Source of the DNA: Chitinophaga pinensis
Lineage (GTDB): Bacteria > Bacteroidota > Bacteroidia > Chitinophagales > Chitinophagaceae
Length of the DNA: 36,427 nt
Reading direction: 5' to 3'
Assembly: GCA_945865645.1 (NCBI GenBank)
Contig: CAMBEI010000021.1
Coordinates: 1-36,427, forward strand
Below, piece after piece: positions 16,525-24,804 of the stretch. The notes below the pieces were generated by a model. That model had not been told where the DNA came from and made no database searches. It worked only from the letters and a program-made list of their open reading frames with translations. The stretch's first letter is position 1. The number at the start of each line of letters is the position of its first letter. A program made the translations under genes and the position numbers.

Positions 16525-17034
16525 ATGGAAATCGAATATAGTAAATTGGTATCAGTAACCGGATTGCCAGGCTTGTTTGAATTATTATCTTCTAAAGCTG
16601 ATGGTGGTGTAGTGAAATCGCTTGAAGACAAAAGTTCAAAATTTGTTAGTACACGAATTCATAACTTTTCTCATTTAGAAAGTATTGAAATTTTTACTAC
16701 AGCCGATAATGTGAATTTAGTTGATGTGCTTACTGCCATGGCAGCTAGCACAGAAAAAATGCCTGCCGATTCTGATACGGTAGCAGTTAAAAAATATTTT
16801 GAAGCAGTTTACCCAAATATGGATTTTACCAGGGTATATGCTAGCGATATGAAAAAGATGGTAAAGTGGTTTGGTATATTAACAGCCAATAATGTAGAAA
16901 TAAAATTATCGGAATTACCAGAGGGCGAAATGGCTGCACCAGAAACGACTAAGGCAAAACCGGGTGCTGTAAAAACAAGTGCTGTAAATAATGCCCCTGC
17001 CAGAAAAATAAATACGCCCAGAAAGATGGCATAA
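16525..17034 (+). CDS. DUF5606 domain protein
   Basis: 169 aa, cytoplasmic. The N-terminal 130 residues match the Bacteroidota-specific DUF5606 pattern (LVSVTGLPGLFELLSSK followed by GGVVKSLEDK), and a low-complexity Ala/Pro/Lys tail covers the last 35 residues. The molecular role is unknown to me. The gene stands alone, divergent from the outer-membrane barrel gene, and has a hairpin terminator behind it. Confidence 0.8.
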   Translation: MEIEYSKLVSVTGLPGLFELLSSKADGGVVKSLEDKSSKFVSTRIHNFSHLESIEIFTTADNVNLVDVLTAMAASTEKMPADSDTVAVKKYFEAVYPNMDFTRVYASDMKKMVKWFGILTANNVEIKLSELPEGEMAAPETTKAKPGAVKTSAVNNAPARKINTPRKMA

Positions 17035-17078
17035 ATAGAACACTATTTAAACCAATTATCACAGATTAATTAATTAAA

Positions 17079-17116
17079 AAAGTCCTGTCATAGCATTATA
17101 ACTAAGGCAGGACTTT
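17079..17116 (+). terminator. Terminator after the DUF5606 gene
   Basis: Inverted repeat AAAGTCCTG / CAGGACTTT with a 20-nt loop, 45 nt after the stop codon, followed by an AT-rich run (AAATTTTAC). Confidence 0.65.
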
Positions 17117-17142
17117 AAATTTTACTTATAAAATTCCCGAAT

Positions 17143-18855
17143 ATGTACACAGCAGATATAAAAAAAGTTCCACGTTCTTTTGTTACAAATGATTTTATAG
17201 TTACCAATTGGGAAAGTCTTGAACCCTATTTTAAAAATCTACTACATAGAAACATAGATAAGAAAGAAGAATTAGAGCAATGGCTAAAAGATCAAAGTGA
17301 GTTGGAGGCGATGGTAAATGAAGATGCTTGCTGGCGACAAATTAAAATGACCTGTGATACAGAGAATAAAACACTGGAAGATGCTTTTACATTTTTTTGT
17401 TTGGAGATTCAACCAAAAATTCAACCTTATTCAGATGCGCTTAATAAAAAACTTATTAATCACCCTCTCTTAAATAAATTAGATGAAAAAAAATATTTTA
17501 CTTACCTACGCAGTATGCGTAAAAGCATTGAACTATTTAGAGAAAATAATATTCCCATACAGGCAGAACTTGCTGTAATGCAGCAACAGTTTGGTGTAAT
17601 TTCTGGTAAAATGACGGTAAAAATAAATGAGGAAGAATATACATTACAACAAGCAGCAAAATTTTTAGAAAGTCAGGATAGGGTGTTTAGAGAAGAAGTT
17701 TATATAAAAATAAATGAAAGAAGACTAGTTGATAAAAAGGTATTAAATACTTTATATGATTCATTAATAGAAAAAAGAAATCAGGAAGCCATAAATGCTG
17801 GGTTTGCTAATTATCGGGATTACCGCTTTAAAGAACTAGGTCGATTTGATTATACCAAGGAGGATTGTTTTAAATTTCATGAAGCAGTAAAGCAACATGT
17901 ATTGCCTCTAGTAAATATAATTTACCAGGAAAAAAAAGAAAAACTTAAACTTGATGTTTTGCGTCCTTGGGATATGGATGCAGAGCCCGAAGGCGTTAAA
18001 CCTTTAATACCTTTTACAACCAGCGACGAACTGATTGAAAAGTCGATTGCCTGTTTCAGCAAGCTTCGGCCTTTCTTTGGCGATTGCCTTAAAAAAATGC
18101 AAGAACTTAAGCATCTTGATTTAGAAAGTAGAAAGGGTAAAGCACCTGGAGGATATAACTGTCCTTTGGCAGAAAGCGGGGCCCCTTTTATTTTTATGAA
18201 CGCTGCCGGACAAATGCATGATGTAACCACCATGTTACACGAAGGTGGCCATGCTATTCATTCTTTTTTAGCACACCCTTTAGAGCTAAGTGGATTTAAA
18301 GAATACCCTATGGAAATTGCTGAAGTAGCTAGCATGGCTATGGAGCTGATGAGTATGGATGAATGGGAAACTTTTTTTGCAGATAAAGATAATTTAAAAA
18401 GAGCAAAAGAACACCAACTAGAAAGAGTGATTACAATCTTTCCTTGGATTGCTATTATTGATAAATTTCAACATTGGGTTTACGAACATCCTAGTCACAC
18501 TCAAGAGGAGCGAACAACAACTTGGAATGATATCCTTAAAGAGTTTCAGGATAATGTAGTTGACTACAGCGGACTAGAAGCATACCGCAGCAATGCTTGG
18601 CAACGTCAATTACATTTATTTGAAGTTCCGTTCTATTATATAGAATATGGAATTTCGCAATTAGGTGCAATAGGTATGTGGATGCAATTTAAAAACAATA
18701 GACAATTGGCAATAGATAACTACTGCAATGCACTTGCATTAGGCGGCACTAAAACTTTACCACAATTATTTGAAACTGCTGGTTTAAAATTTGATTTTAG
18801 TCCCGATAAAATTAAATTATTAATGGATTTTGTAAAAAAAGAAATGAATCAGTAG
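17143..18855 (+). CDS. M3 family oligoendopeptidase (PepF/thimet-like)
   Basis: 570 aa, no signal peptide. Zinc motif HEGGH at 366-370 and the third ligand Glu in EIAEVASM (Glu394), with the conserved APGGYN upstream, all diagnostic of peptidase family M3. It should hydrolyse oligopeptides in the cytosol during peptide recycling. Length is usual for the bacterial M3B-like group. Single gene, in the same direction as DUF5606 but separated by a terminator. Confidence 0.95.
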   Translation: MYTADIKKVPRSFVTNDFIVTNWESLEPYFKNLLHRNIDKKEELEQWLKDQSELEAMVNEDACWRQIKMTCDTENKTLEDAFTFFCLEIQPKIQPYSDALNKKLINHPLLNKLDEKKYFTYLRSMRKSIELFRENNIPIQAELAVMQQQFGVISGKMTVKINEEEYTLQQAAKFLESQDRVFREEVYIKINERRLVDKKVLNTLYDSLIEKRNQEAINAGFANYRDYRFKELGRFDYTKEDCFKFHEAVKQHVLPLVNIIYQEKKEKLKLDVLRPWDMDAEPEGVKPLIPFTTSDELIEKSIACFSKLRPFFGDCLKKMQELKHLDLESRKGKAPGGYNCPLAESGAPFIFMNAAGQMHDVTTMLHEGGHAIHSFLAHPLELSGFKEYPMEIAEVASMAMELMSMDEWETFFADKDNLKRAKEHQLERVITIFPWIAIIDKFQHWVYEHPSHTQEERTTTWNDILKEFQDNVVDYSGLEAYRSNAWQRQLHLFEVPFYYIEYGISQLGAIGMWMQFKNNRQLAIDNYCNALALGGTKTLPQLFETAGLKFDFSPDKIKLLMDFVKKEMNQ

Positions 18856-18933
18856 TTGTTGTTTTTGGTATTATTACAGCCTCATCACAAACGAGGATAT
18901 AATGACTATAGAACCTTAAAGGCATTGTGGTAT

Positions 18934-19347
18934 TTATTTACATTCGATACAAATACCACTAACTACCACATCGGTTTGTTTTTTGGTAAACCCTTTGGGT
19001 AATTTTACTTCAGGCACAGCTACTTTTTCTAAACAAATTGTTGAATCGCAGTTGTCACATATAAAATGTACATGATTATCGTGGTGATGGCCTGCCTCGC
19101 AATTGTCTTTACATAATGCATATAAAATAGCATTATCAGCAGTAGGAATATTGTGAATAATGCCTTTTTCTACAAAAGTTTGTAGTGTTCTATAAACCGT
19201 AACTCTATCAAAATTTGCAGAGGTACTTCTTTCGATATCAGCATGCGCAAGTGCACCAGGACTTTTTAAAAATAGTTCAAGAATTTTTTTACGTCCTTCC
19301 GTTACGCTTATATGTCTCTTTTTTAATATATCTAATAGCTTATCCAT
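18934..19347 (-). CDS. Fur-family metal-dependent transcriptional regulator
   Basis: Start chosen at ATG 19347 (MDKLLDILKKRHISVTEGRKKIL, the usual short Fur N-terminus), 4 nt after the scO1-like stop; ATG 19377 is in frame but would overlap that gene by 26 nt. About 137 aa. N-terminal winged helix with FDRVTVYRTLQTFVEKG as recognition segment; a His cluster GHHHDNHVHFIC; and two Cys pairs (CDNC and the terminal CIEC) for structural zinc. Which metal it senses (Zur, Fur or PerR-like) is not decided by sequence, but the SCO1 and MerC neighbours and the compact His/Cys set favour zinc or another soft metal. Likely co-transcribed with SCO1. Confidence 0.9.
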   Translation of the reverse strand: MDKLLDILKKRHISVTEGRKKILELFLKSPGALAHADIERSTSANFDRVTVYRTLQTFVEKGIIHNIPTADNAILYALCKDNCEAGHHHDNHVHFICDNCDSTICLEKVAVPEVKLPKGFTKKQTDVVVSGICIECK

Positions 19348-19351
19348 ACCA

Positions 19352-20086
19352 TTAATTAGGGTTATTACTAAATCCATTTATGAATCGTTTTGGTACAATT
19401 TTTTCTTTTAGCAATCCCTTAATGTCCTTAAACAGTTTTTGCATTTCTTCTTCATTTAGTCCGTCATATACACCCCTTACCCTGCGCTCATTATCTACTA
19501 AAGCAAAAAATTGAGTATGTATAAACTGATCAGCTAATGCTTGTGTACTATCGGGTTTATTATTATCAATTAAATAACTTTGCCGAGCCATTTTATAAAG
19601 CAATACTTTATCGCCAGTAACAAAGTTCCAGTTAGGATTTAACATTGTGGGGCTAATGCTAATCGCAGAATCGTAATCAACCTTATACGATCCATCTTCA
19701 TTTTGGATTAATTTACCATTAATCATTCTTGCTTCATATTTCTTAAGTAAAGCAATAGAATCTGTTTCAGGCATACAAGTATGCGATATTATCAAAAAAT
19801 TTGGCTCGTCCTTATACATATCAAAAACTCGTCGCATGTTAGCATTCATCTTTGGACAAATTCCTTTGCAAGTAGTAAAAAAATATTCAGTCAAATATAC
19901 TTTATCTTCAACATTTTTTTCAGTAATCACTTTCCCATCTTGGTTAATAAATGAAAAGTTTTCTACATCTGCATTAATAACTGGCAATAGTGATTTAGTT
20001 AGATCCTCATCTTTAAAAACAAAAAATAAAAATGCTGTCAGCAATAAAACAAAAAAAATAGTGTAAAATAATACGCGCCTAACCAT
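19352..20086 (-). CDS. SCO1/SenC family copper chaperone
   Basis: 244 aa. N-terminal membrane anchor (residues 5-24), then a thioredoxin-like domain with the copper-binding CxxxC (C73 and C77, in TTCKGICPK) and the partner His in the segment FIHTQFFALVD. SCO proteins deliver copper to the CuA site of cytochrome oxidase or act as thiol reductases in the periplasm. Divergent from the MerC-domain gene over about 100 nt and immediately upstream of the Fur-family gene. A perfect palindrome TTGTAAATTTACAA (20099-20112) just upstream contains a -7-like element on both strands. Confidence 0.92.
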   Translation of the reverse strand: MVRRVLFYTIFFVLLLTAFLFFVFKDEDLTKSLLPVINADVENFSFINQDGKVITEKNVEDKVYLTEYFFTTCKGICPKMNANMRRVFDMYKDEPNFLIISHTCMPETDSIALLKKYEARMINGKLIQNEDGSYKVDYDSAISISPTMLNPNWNFVTGDKVLLYKMARQSYLIDNNKPDSTQALADQFIHTQFFALVDNERRVRGVYDGLNEEEMQKLFKDIKGLLKEKIVPKRFINGFSNNPN

Positions 20087-20098
20087 ACCTAATATTTT

Positions 20099-20112
20099 TT
20101 GTAAATTTACAA
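20099..20112. promoter_or_regulatory. 14-bp perfect palindrome upstream of SCO1
   Basis: TTGTAAATTTACAA. On the minus strand TAAATTTAC resembles the Bacteroidota -7 element, 14 nt before the SCO1 start codon; no good -33 element is seen at the right distance. It could also be a regulator site. Confidence 0.4.
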
Positions 20113-20147
20113 CGCTTTAAATTAGTAATTAACTCTTGTTAATAGTT

Positions 20148-20180
20148 TTTGCAACATTATTGCACTTTTTATATATTTAC
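20148..20180 (+). promoter_or_regulatory. Promoter of the MerC-domain gene with an overlapping operator-like inverted repeat
   Basis: TTTG (20148-20151), 20-nt spacer, TATATTTAC (20172-20180), 7 nt before ATG 20188. The -33 element lies inside the inverted repeat TGCAA-N5-TTGCA (20150-20164). A repeat in this position, next to a Fur-family gene, is a reasonable candidate operator for that regulator; binding is inferred. Confidence 0.5.
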
Positions 20181-20187
20181 ATTAAAT

Positions 20188-20577
20188 ATGAACCTTAAAT
20201 TAAACTGGGATGCCTTAGGAATTGCGACCTCTATTACTTGTGCTATTCATTGCGCATTACTCCCAATATTAATGAGCACAGTATCTGTTTTTGGCATTAA
20301 TATTATTCATAATTTATTTTTTGAGTGGGGAATGATTGTTTTAGCATTTGTTGTTGGTTCTTATTCCCTTTTTCATGGCTATATAAAACATCACCGATCT
20401 CTTAGGACAATTTTAATTTTCAGTATCGGGTTTATTTTTTTGGTATTAAAACAATTTTATCTGCAGTACGGCATTCTTTTTCTAATTATAGCTGTTTTCT
20501 TTATCATTAGCGCACACTTTTACAATTATCACCTCTGTCATCGTAGTAAGTGTTCATCTCCTCATCATAAACATTAG
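20188..20577 (+). CDS. MerC-domain membrane protein
   Basis: Start chosen at ATG 20188 (MNLKLNWDALGIATS), which follows a good promoter; a longer frame from 20149 would cross the operator-like repeat. 129 aa, four probable membrane helices. The paired Cys of MerC proteins is present as CAIHC (C18 and C22) in the first helix, and the C-terminus is His/Cys-rich (HLCHRSKCSSPHHKH). MerC moves Hg(II) or related soft metals inward; in Bacteroidota, MerC-domain proteins often sit beside Fur/Zur regulators rather than mercury reductases. No merA or merR here, so mercury resistance is unlikely; a role in zinc or copper handling is inference. Confidence 0.85.
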   Translation: MNLKLNWDALGIATSITCAIHCALLPILMSTVSVFGINIIHNLFFEWGMIVLAFVVGSYSLFHGYIKHHRSLRTILIFSIGFIFLVLKQFYLQYGILFLIIAVFFIISAHFYNYHLCHRSKCSSPHHKH

Positions 20578-20640
20578 ATAGCTGAGTAAAACGATTAATT
20601 AGTTTCTAATTATTTATATTTATAGTTCAAACTAAATAAT

Positions 20641-21069
20641 ATGAACCAATGTATACCCACTTTGATTATTTCATTATGTTTTTTTTCTACAACTTTTGCG
20701 CAATCAAAAGAGGAGATAACTATTAGAAATATAATTGAAGAACAGCGTCTGGCATGGAATATTGGAGATAAAGAAAAATATATGGAGGCTTACTGGCAAA
20801 GCGACTCTTTAATGTTTATTGGGAAAAATGGAATCACTTATGGCTGGCAAAACACTTTAGAAAATTACAAAAAAGGATATCCAGATGCTTCAGCTATGGG
20901 TAATCTTAAATTTGATATTTTGAAAGTTAACAGAATATCAACAAATTATTTTTTTATAGTAGGTAAATGGTATTTAGTAAGAAGTATAGGAGATGTTGAC
21001 GGTCATTTTACTTTAATGTTCAAGAAAATTAAAAACAAATGGGTAATTATTGCAGATCACAGTAGTTAA
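20641..21069 (+). CDS. Secreted DUF4440 / SnoaL-like (NTF2-fold) protein
   Basis: 142 aa with a signal peptide ending at about TFAQ (residue 21). The mature protein matches the DUF4440 pattern: I-x-x-I-x-x-x-Q-x-x-A-W-N at the start, YWQSDSLMFIG in the second strand, and the final W-V-I-I-A-D-H-S-S. NTF2-fold proteins of this type bind small ligands or have ketosteroid-isomerase-like chemistry; no function can be assigned. Its stop codon abuts the stop of the next, convergent gene with no spacer. Confidence 0.85.
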   Translation: MNQCIPTLIISLCFFSTTFAQSKEEITIRNIIEEQRLAWNIGDKEKYMEAYWQSDSLMFIGKNGITYGWQNTLENYKKGYPDASAMGNLKFDILKVNRISTNYFFIVGKWYLVRSIGDVDGHFTLMFKKIKNKWVIIADHSS

Positions 21070-21282
21070 TTATAGTGCCCATTTACGTTTAAGGTGTTTA
21101 ATTAGAAAAAGAAAACTAATTATCAAAATGACATAATATGCCCAATTGGTCCAGTGTGGCTTTTGTTCAAAAAAAGCATACCCCTTGTAAATACCAATAA
21201 ATACGTGTACCATCATCCATAATAATATGATGGAAATAGTTTGCATAATCTTTATCAAAAACTCTCTTGCTTCGTCTTCCAT
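21070..21282 (-). CDS. Small two-helix membrane protein, unknown function
   Basis: 70 aa. A short polar N-terminus (MEDEAREFLIK), then two hydrophobic helices (about 13-31 and 47-61) separated by a polar, aromatic-rich loop (KPHWTNW), and a basic C-terminal end (KHLKRKW). This layout is typical of 2TM-domain proteins of Bacteroidota, although I cannot assign it firmly. It converges with the DUF4440 gene so tightly that the two stop codons are adjacent. Confidence 0.6.
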   Translation of the reverse strand: MEDEAREFLIKIMQTISIILLWMMVHVFIGIYKGYAFFEQKPHWTNWAYYVILIISFLFLIKHLKRKWAL

Positions 21283-21376
21283 AATAATTTTTTCTTACTT
21301 TCTGTATAGCCTGCACCAAGATGCGTATAGAATGGGTTAAATACTGGAAATTAATCTAATTTAAGAAGAGATATCT

Positions 21377-22144
21377 TTATTTTATTAGTAATTTATTAAA
21401 GCTAGCGCTATCTCCTTTAAACACATTAAAATCAACATAAGTATTTATACCATTTACCCTGCCTTTTTCATTATGTTGCCACATTATCCATTTGCGATTT
21501 GTGAGTGGTGCATTAGTTGCATAATAATGGGCAATCCAAAGTGGATAGTCGTCAAAATCGTCAACTAAATAATTTTCGTAACACGAAATATTGGTATAAA
21601 TAATGGGCTTTACTTTATAATGCTTTTCAATAATCATCAACCAATTTTTTATTTGTTGTTGAACATTTTTTGCATTTGCTCTATTTACATTTGATTCTAT
21701 ATCCAATATCGGAGGAAAATCTCCAGGTGATAAATTTACTGTTTCTATAAAATGCTTGGCCTGACCTTTTCCACTTTTATTGATATTAAAAAAATGATAT
21801 GCACCCCTTGGTATTGAAACTTGTTTTGCATAAAACCAATTTTTGCTAAACTTATTGTCAATCATACCTAGTCCTTCGGTTGCTTTAATAAATGCAAAAC
21901 CAATTTTTATTTGATCAACCTTCATAGCTTTTACCACTTCCCAGTCAATATTACCTTGATAATGGCTTACATCAATACCATGAATAGAATATTTTACTGG
22001 CAAAGAGATACCAAATTTTGAATACTTTACAAATTTTAAACGACTAAAATAATTGTTAATGTAATAAACAGCAAATGCAATTACAATAAGTAGTAATAGG
22101 ATTTTTAAAATACTCTTTGATAACTTCTTTTTATTTTTTATCAA
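21377..22144 (-). CDS. Glycoside hydrolase family 25 lysozyme
   Basis: 255 aa. N-terminal membrane anchor (about 12-28), then a complete GH25 domain: GIDVSHYQGNIDW with Asp58, FAFIKATEG with Glu90, and the catalytic LDIE (Asp148, Glu150), ending with WIMWQHNEKG and a final D-F-N. It should cleave the muramic acid-GlcNAc bond of peptidoglycan on the periplasmic side. Single gene. No missing catalytic residue. Confidence 0.93.
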   Translation of the reverse strand: MIKNKKKLSKSILKILLLLIVIAFAVYYINNYFSRLKFVKYSKFGISLPVKYSIHGIDVSHYQGNIDWEVVKAMKVDQIKIGFAFIKATEGLGMIDNKFSKNWFYAKQVSIPRGAYHFFNINKSGKGQAKHFIETVNLSPGDFPPILDIESNVNRANAKNVQQQIKNWLMIIEKHYKVKPIIYTNISCYENYLVDDFDDYPLWIAHYYATNAPLTNRKWIMWQHNEKGRVNGINTYVDFNVFKGDSASFNKLLIK

Positions 22145-22230
22145 AAAAGATACTCTGCAATTTTATAATACAGATAAATTACAAATTACCATGAAATGAA
22201 ATAATTATTTTCATAAAGTTTTGATAAAAA

Positions 22231-24183
22231 TTACCGAAGTAGTTTTTTAACAAATTTTAACCCGTCTGCATATATTCGTAAAAAATATACACCCTTAGAT
22301 AGTTTTTTTGAAGGTATTTCTATATACCCTGATCCATTTATTAAGTTTATTTTTTTGATGTAAATCAATTGGCCGGCCGCATTATATAAATTGATATCCG
22401 CATTTGCAGCAACCATTTTGTGCATATAAATATAAAATAGATCCCCTACAGGATTTGGAAATACTTGAATAACATTTTGTCCTGGTGTAGCGTCAGCAAG
22501 TTTTGCCGAAACATTGTTTTTGGTAATTAACCAATAATCTGGATCAATTAATACTGTGTCGGCAATAAATCCGATATTTTTTATAAAGATCTCTCCATTA
22601 ATTTTATTATCCACCACAATTATTTTTTCTTGTGTTGCATTTTTAAATTTAAGAGCTACGGGTAATTCAAAAAAATTAACAGAAGCGTGAGAAGTAGTTT
22701 GGTTCATTTGTATTTTCACATAATCGCCGCCAATTTGTGTCCACTTTACATTGTAGCTTGGATAACCTTGTCCTTTAAACCAGTCGTTAAAAAATTCTGT
22801 TAGATTTTGTCCGCTTACCTGTTCCAAATTTCGTTTTAAATCATCGGTGTAAGCAAAGCCATAAGCTAGTTTGGGATCTTTTTGATATTGTCTAAGTCCT
22901 TTTAAAAAAATAGAGTCGCCCAATTTCCAGCGCAACATGTACAATAGGTAAGAACCTTTATTATAACTTAGTCTGCCCGAAAAAATTCTGCCCACACTGG
23001 TCGTATCATTTACCCAAACAGACCCATCAGGTGTAGAAGTAATATTATTTATTATTCCTTTTCTTGTGTTGCTGGTGTTAGCGGGGTATTTATTTTCCAT
23101 GTAAATAGCGGCAAGGTAAGTAGCGAATCCTTCATTAAGCCAGATATCTTCCCAGCTTGCACAGGTAATTTTATCGCCAAACCACTGGTGTGCTAGTTCA
23201 TGCGCAATAAGACTTTCATTTATTGAAATAATAAATGTGGCTGTTTGGTGTTCCATTCCCCCGCCCCAACCAAACTGCACATGACCATACTTTTCTTTTA
23301 TAAAAGGATAATCACCAAAATTATTATGAAACAGTTGTAAGGCGTCTAATACATTTTGTGTACCACTTTGAAAAGAAGTTAAACTTTCGGGATAACAATG
23401 GGTTTGCATGGGCAATGTAACAGATCCTAACTGAACTGTATTATTAAATACTACATAATTAGTAACAGCAAAACACATCAAATAAGAAGCAATGGGATAA
23501 CGATGTTTCCAATGAGTTACTTTTTTGGTATTGCCCGCAATAAGCGTTTCGCTCTGTAATATTCCATTGGATGCTGCTTTGTATTGCGCCGGTGCTGTAA
23601 TAAAAATGTCTATTGAATCTGCTTTGTCATCAAGCCCATTTTTACATGGCCACCAATCCCTGCTCCCATAAGGTTCACTCAAACTCCACATTACAGGCGT
23701 CCCCGAGTGCTGGTCTTGTATAAAGGACCCAAAGCCTGTATTTGGTGGAACCCCTTGATAAAAAATAGTTATTGAATCCTTAACGCCAACATTTAAAGTT
23801 GAAATAAAATTAATGTTAAGTGTGTTGCTTGTCTGTTGTTTTACAAGAAGCATATTATTTTTTTTAACACTATCAACTACTAATGGACTCATTAAATCTA
23901 GCTTTATATTATTACTGGCTGTTGTTATAGTAAAATACACCGTAACCTTTCCGGTAATATATCTTATTGCGGGGTTTACTTCCCATTCGCAGCGGTAATA
24001 ATTAACATCATAATTATTACTAGCCGTTGTAGCTTCTAATATACTATTATTAGTGGGAGTTATTCTTTGATGAGCCATTTGTTCAAAAAGAGCAATATCA
24101 TTTGTGGGTATATTAAGTTCAATAGGGGCTTGTGCCATCAGTTGCAAACTGCCCAGCATAGTAATAAAATAAATAATACGCAT
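22231..24183 (-). CDS. M1 family metallopeptidase with T9SS C-terminal sorting domain
   Basis: 650 aa. Signal peptide (to about MAQA, residue 19); M1 N-terminal beta domain; the exopeptidase motif GGGMEH (307-312); zinc motif HELAH (328-332) with third ligand Glu351 (NEGF). The C-terminal 75 residues begin VFPNPVGD and end KGVYFLRI...KKLLR, the type A sorting domain of the type 9 secretion system, so the enzyme is exported across the outer membrane and probably attached to the surface or released. It likely removes N-terminal residues from peptides outside the cell. This gene is the main evidence that the organism has a T9SS. Confidence 0.95.
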   Translation of the reverse strand: MRIIYFITMLGSLQLMAQAPIELNIPTNDIALFEQMAHQRITPTNNSILEATTASNNYDVNYYRCEWEVNPAIRYITGKVTVYFTITTASNNIKLDLMSPLVVDSVKKNNMLLVKQQTSNTLNINFISTLNVGVKDSITIFYQGVPPNTGFGSFIQDQHSGTPVMWSLSEPYGSRDWWPCKNGLDDKADSIDIFITAPAQYKAASNGILQSETLIAGNTKKVTHWKHRYPIASYLMCFAVTNYVVFNNTVQLGSVTLPMQTHCYPESLTSFQSGTQNVLDALQLFHNNFGDYPFIKEKYGHVQFGWGGGMEHQTATFIISINESLIAHELAHQWFGDKITCASWEDIWLNEGFATYLAAIYMENKYPANTSNTRKGIINNITSTPDGSVWVNDTTSVGRIFSGRLSYNKGSYLLYMLRWKLGDSIFLKGLRQYQKDPKLAYGFAYTDDLKRNLEQVSGQNLTEFFNDWFKGQGYPSYNVKWTQIGGDYVKIQMNQTTSHASVNFFELPVALKFKNATQEKIIVVDNKINGEIFIKNIGFIADTVLIDPDYWLITKNNVSAKLADATPGQNVIQVFPNPVGDLFYIYMHKMVAANADINLYNAAGQLIYIKKINLINGSGYIEIPSKKLSKGVYFLRIYADGLKFVKKLLR

Positions 24184-24352
24184 ACATAATAATTTAATCG
24201 CTAAAATATAACTTAATTCAAAGTTCCTAAAGTTTTATCAAAAAGCAATATAATGTATATCATTATAGATATTGCCCTATTAAAACTGTATTCTATAAAA
24301 GAAAAAATAAATGAACTCAAGCAGAAGCAAACTATTTTTTTGAACAGAAAGG
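24184..24352. other. Intergenic sequence upstream of the M1 peptidase gene
   Basis: AT-rich, no open frame of note. Presumably carries the minus-strand promoter of the aminopeptidase gene; I see no clear -33/-7 pair. Confidence 0.3.
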
Positions 24353-24761
24353 CATATAAGTCATTTTGAATATTTTTTTTCTATAGTATATATCGATAAT
24401 ACAACGTCAAATGCATATTTAGATACTTCCAAAAGTCTTATTTTAGCATGTATTTTAAAAATTAGGAGGGAGAGATTTATTGCCCTGGAAATCAATACTG
24501 CTTTTCCAGCTATATTAACAGGAAACGAAGAACAAACGGTATTATACATTGAAAAATTTTTCATAAGCAGAAGATTCAGCCGTATTCTTTCGTAAAATAG
24601 AAGTAAAAAAAATTCCTAAAGCAACTTGGGATATCAAGGATTATCTACCTGCAGAAACTCAAGCGTATTTAATGAATTTTATTACTCTGAGTGTGATATT
24701 TAACAATTATGAAAAAATTCACTCTTACAAACATGTTAGCATTATTTTAATAGTTAAGTAA
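24353..24761 (+). pseudogene. Probable remnant of a lytic transglycosylase (MltD-like) gene
   Basis: A 620-nt gap without an intact gene. From 24567 to 24761 the plus strand has an ORF with no start codon whose middle reads ATWDIKDYLPAETQAYLMNF, which resembles the conserved W-D-I-x-x-Y-L-P-x-E-T-x-x-Y-V-P-x-F segment of Bacteroidota MltD-type lytic transglycosylases, the P of YVP being lost. In another frame just upstream (24353-24599), RFIALEINTAF is weakly reminiscent of the ALAAYNAGPG segment of the same domain. With no start, at least one frameshift and a missing N- and C-terminus, this looks like an old decayed gene. Identity is from remembered motifs and is tentative. Confidence 0.35.
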
Positions 24762-24793
24762 AATTGGCCATTCTAATTATCTGCCAATCAACC

Positions 24794-24801
24794 TACCTTT
24801 G
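24794..24801 (+). promoter_or_regulatory. -7 promoter element of the radical SAM gene
   Basis: TACCTTTG, a perfect -7 consensus, ending 3 nt before ATG 24805; no clear TTTG at the -33 position. If used, the mRNA starts at or within a few nt of the initiation codon. Confidence 0.5.
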
Positions 24802-24804
24802 CGC

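Noticed and set aside
20188..20577. Mercury-resistance operon
   Set aside because: MerC-domain protein only; no merR, merA, merP or merT in the window, and neighbours are SCO1 and a Fur-family regulator.
24361..24564. 67-codon minus-strand frame in the 24.2-24.8 kb gap
   Set aside because: No similarity, no promoter, and the opposite strand carries the motif-bearing remnant.
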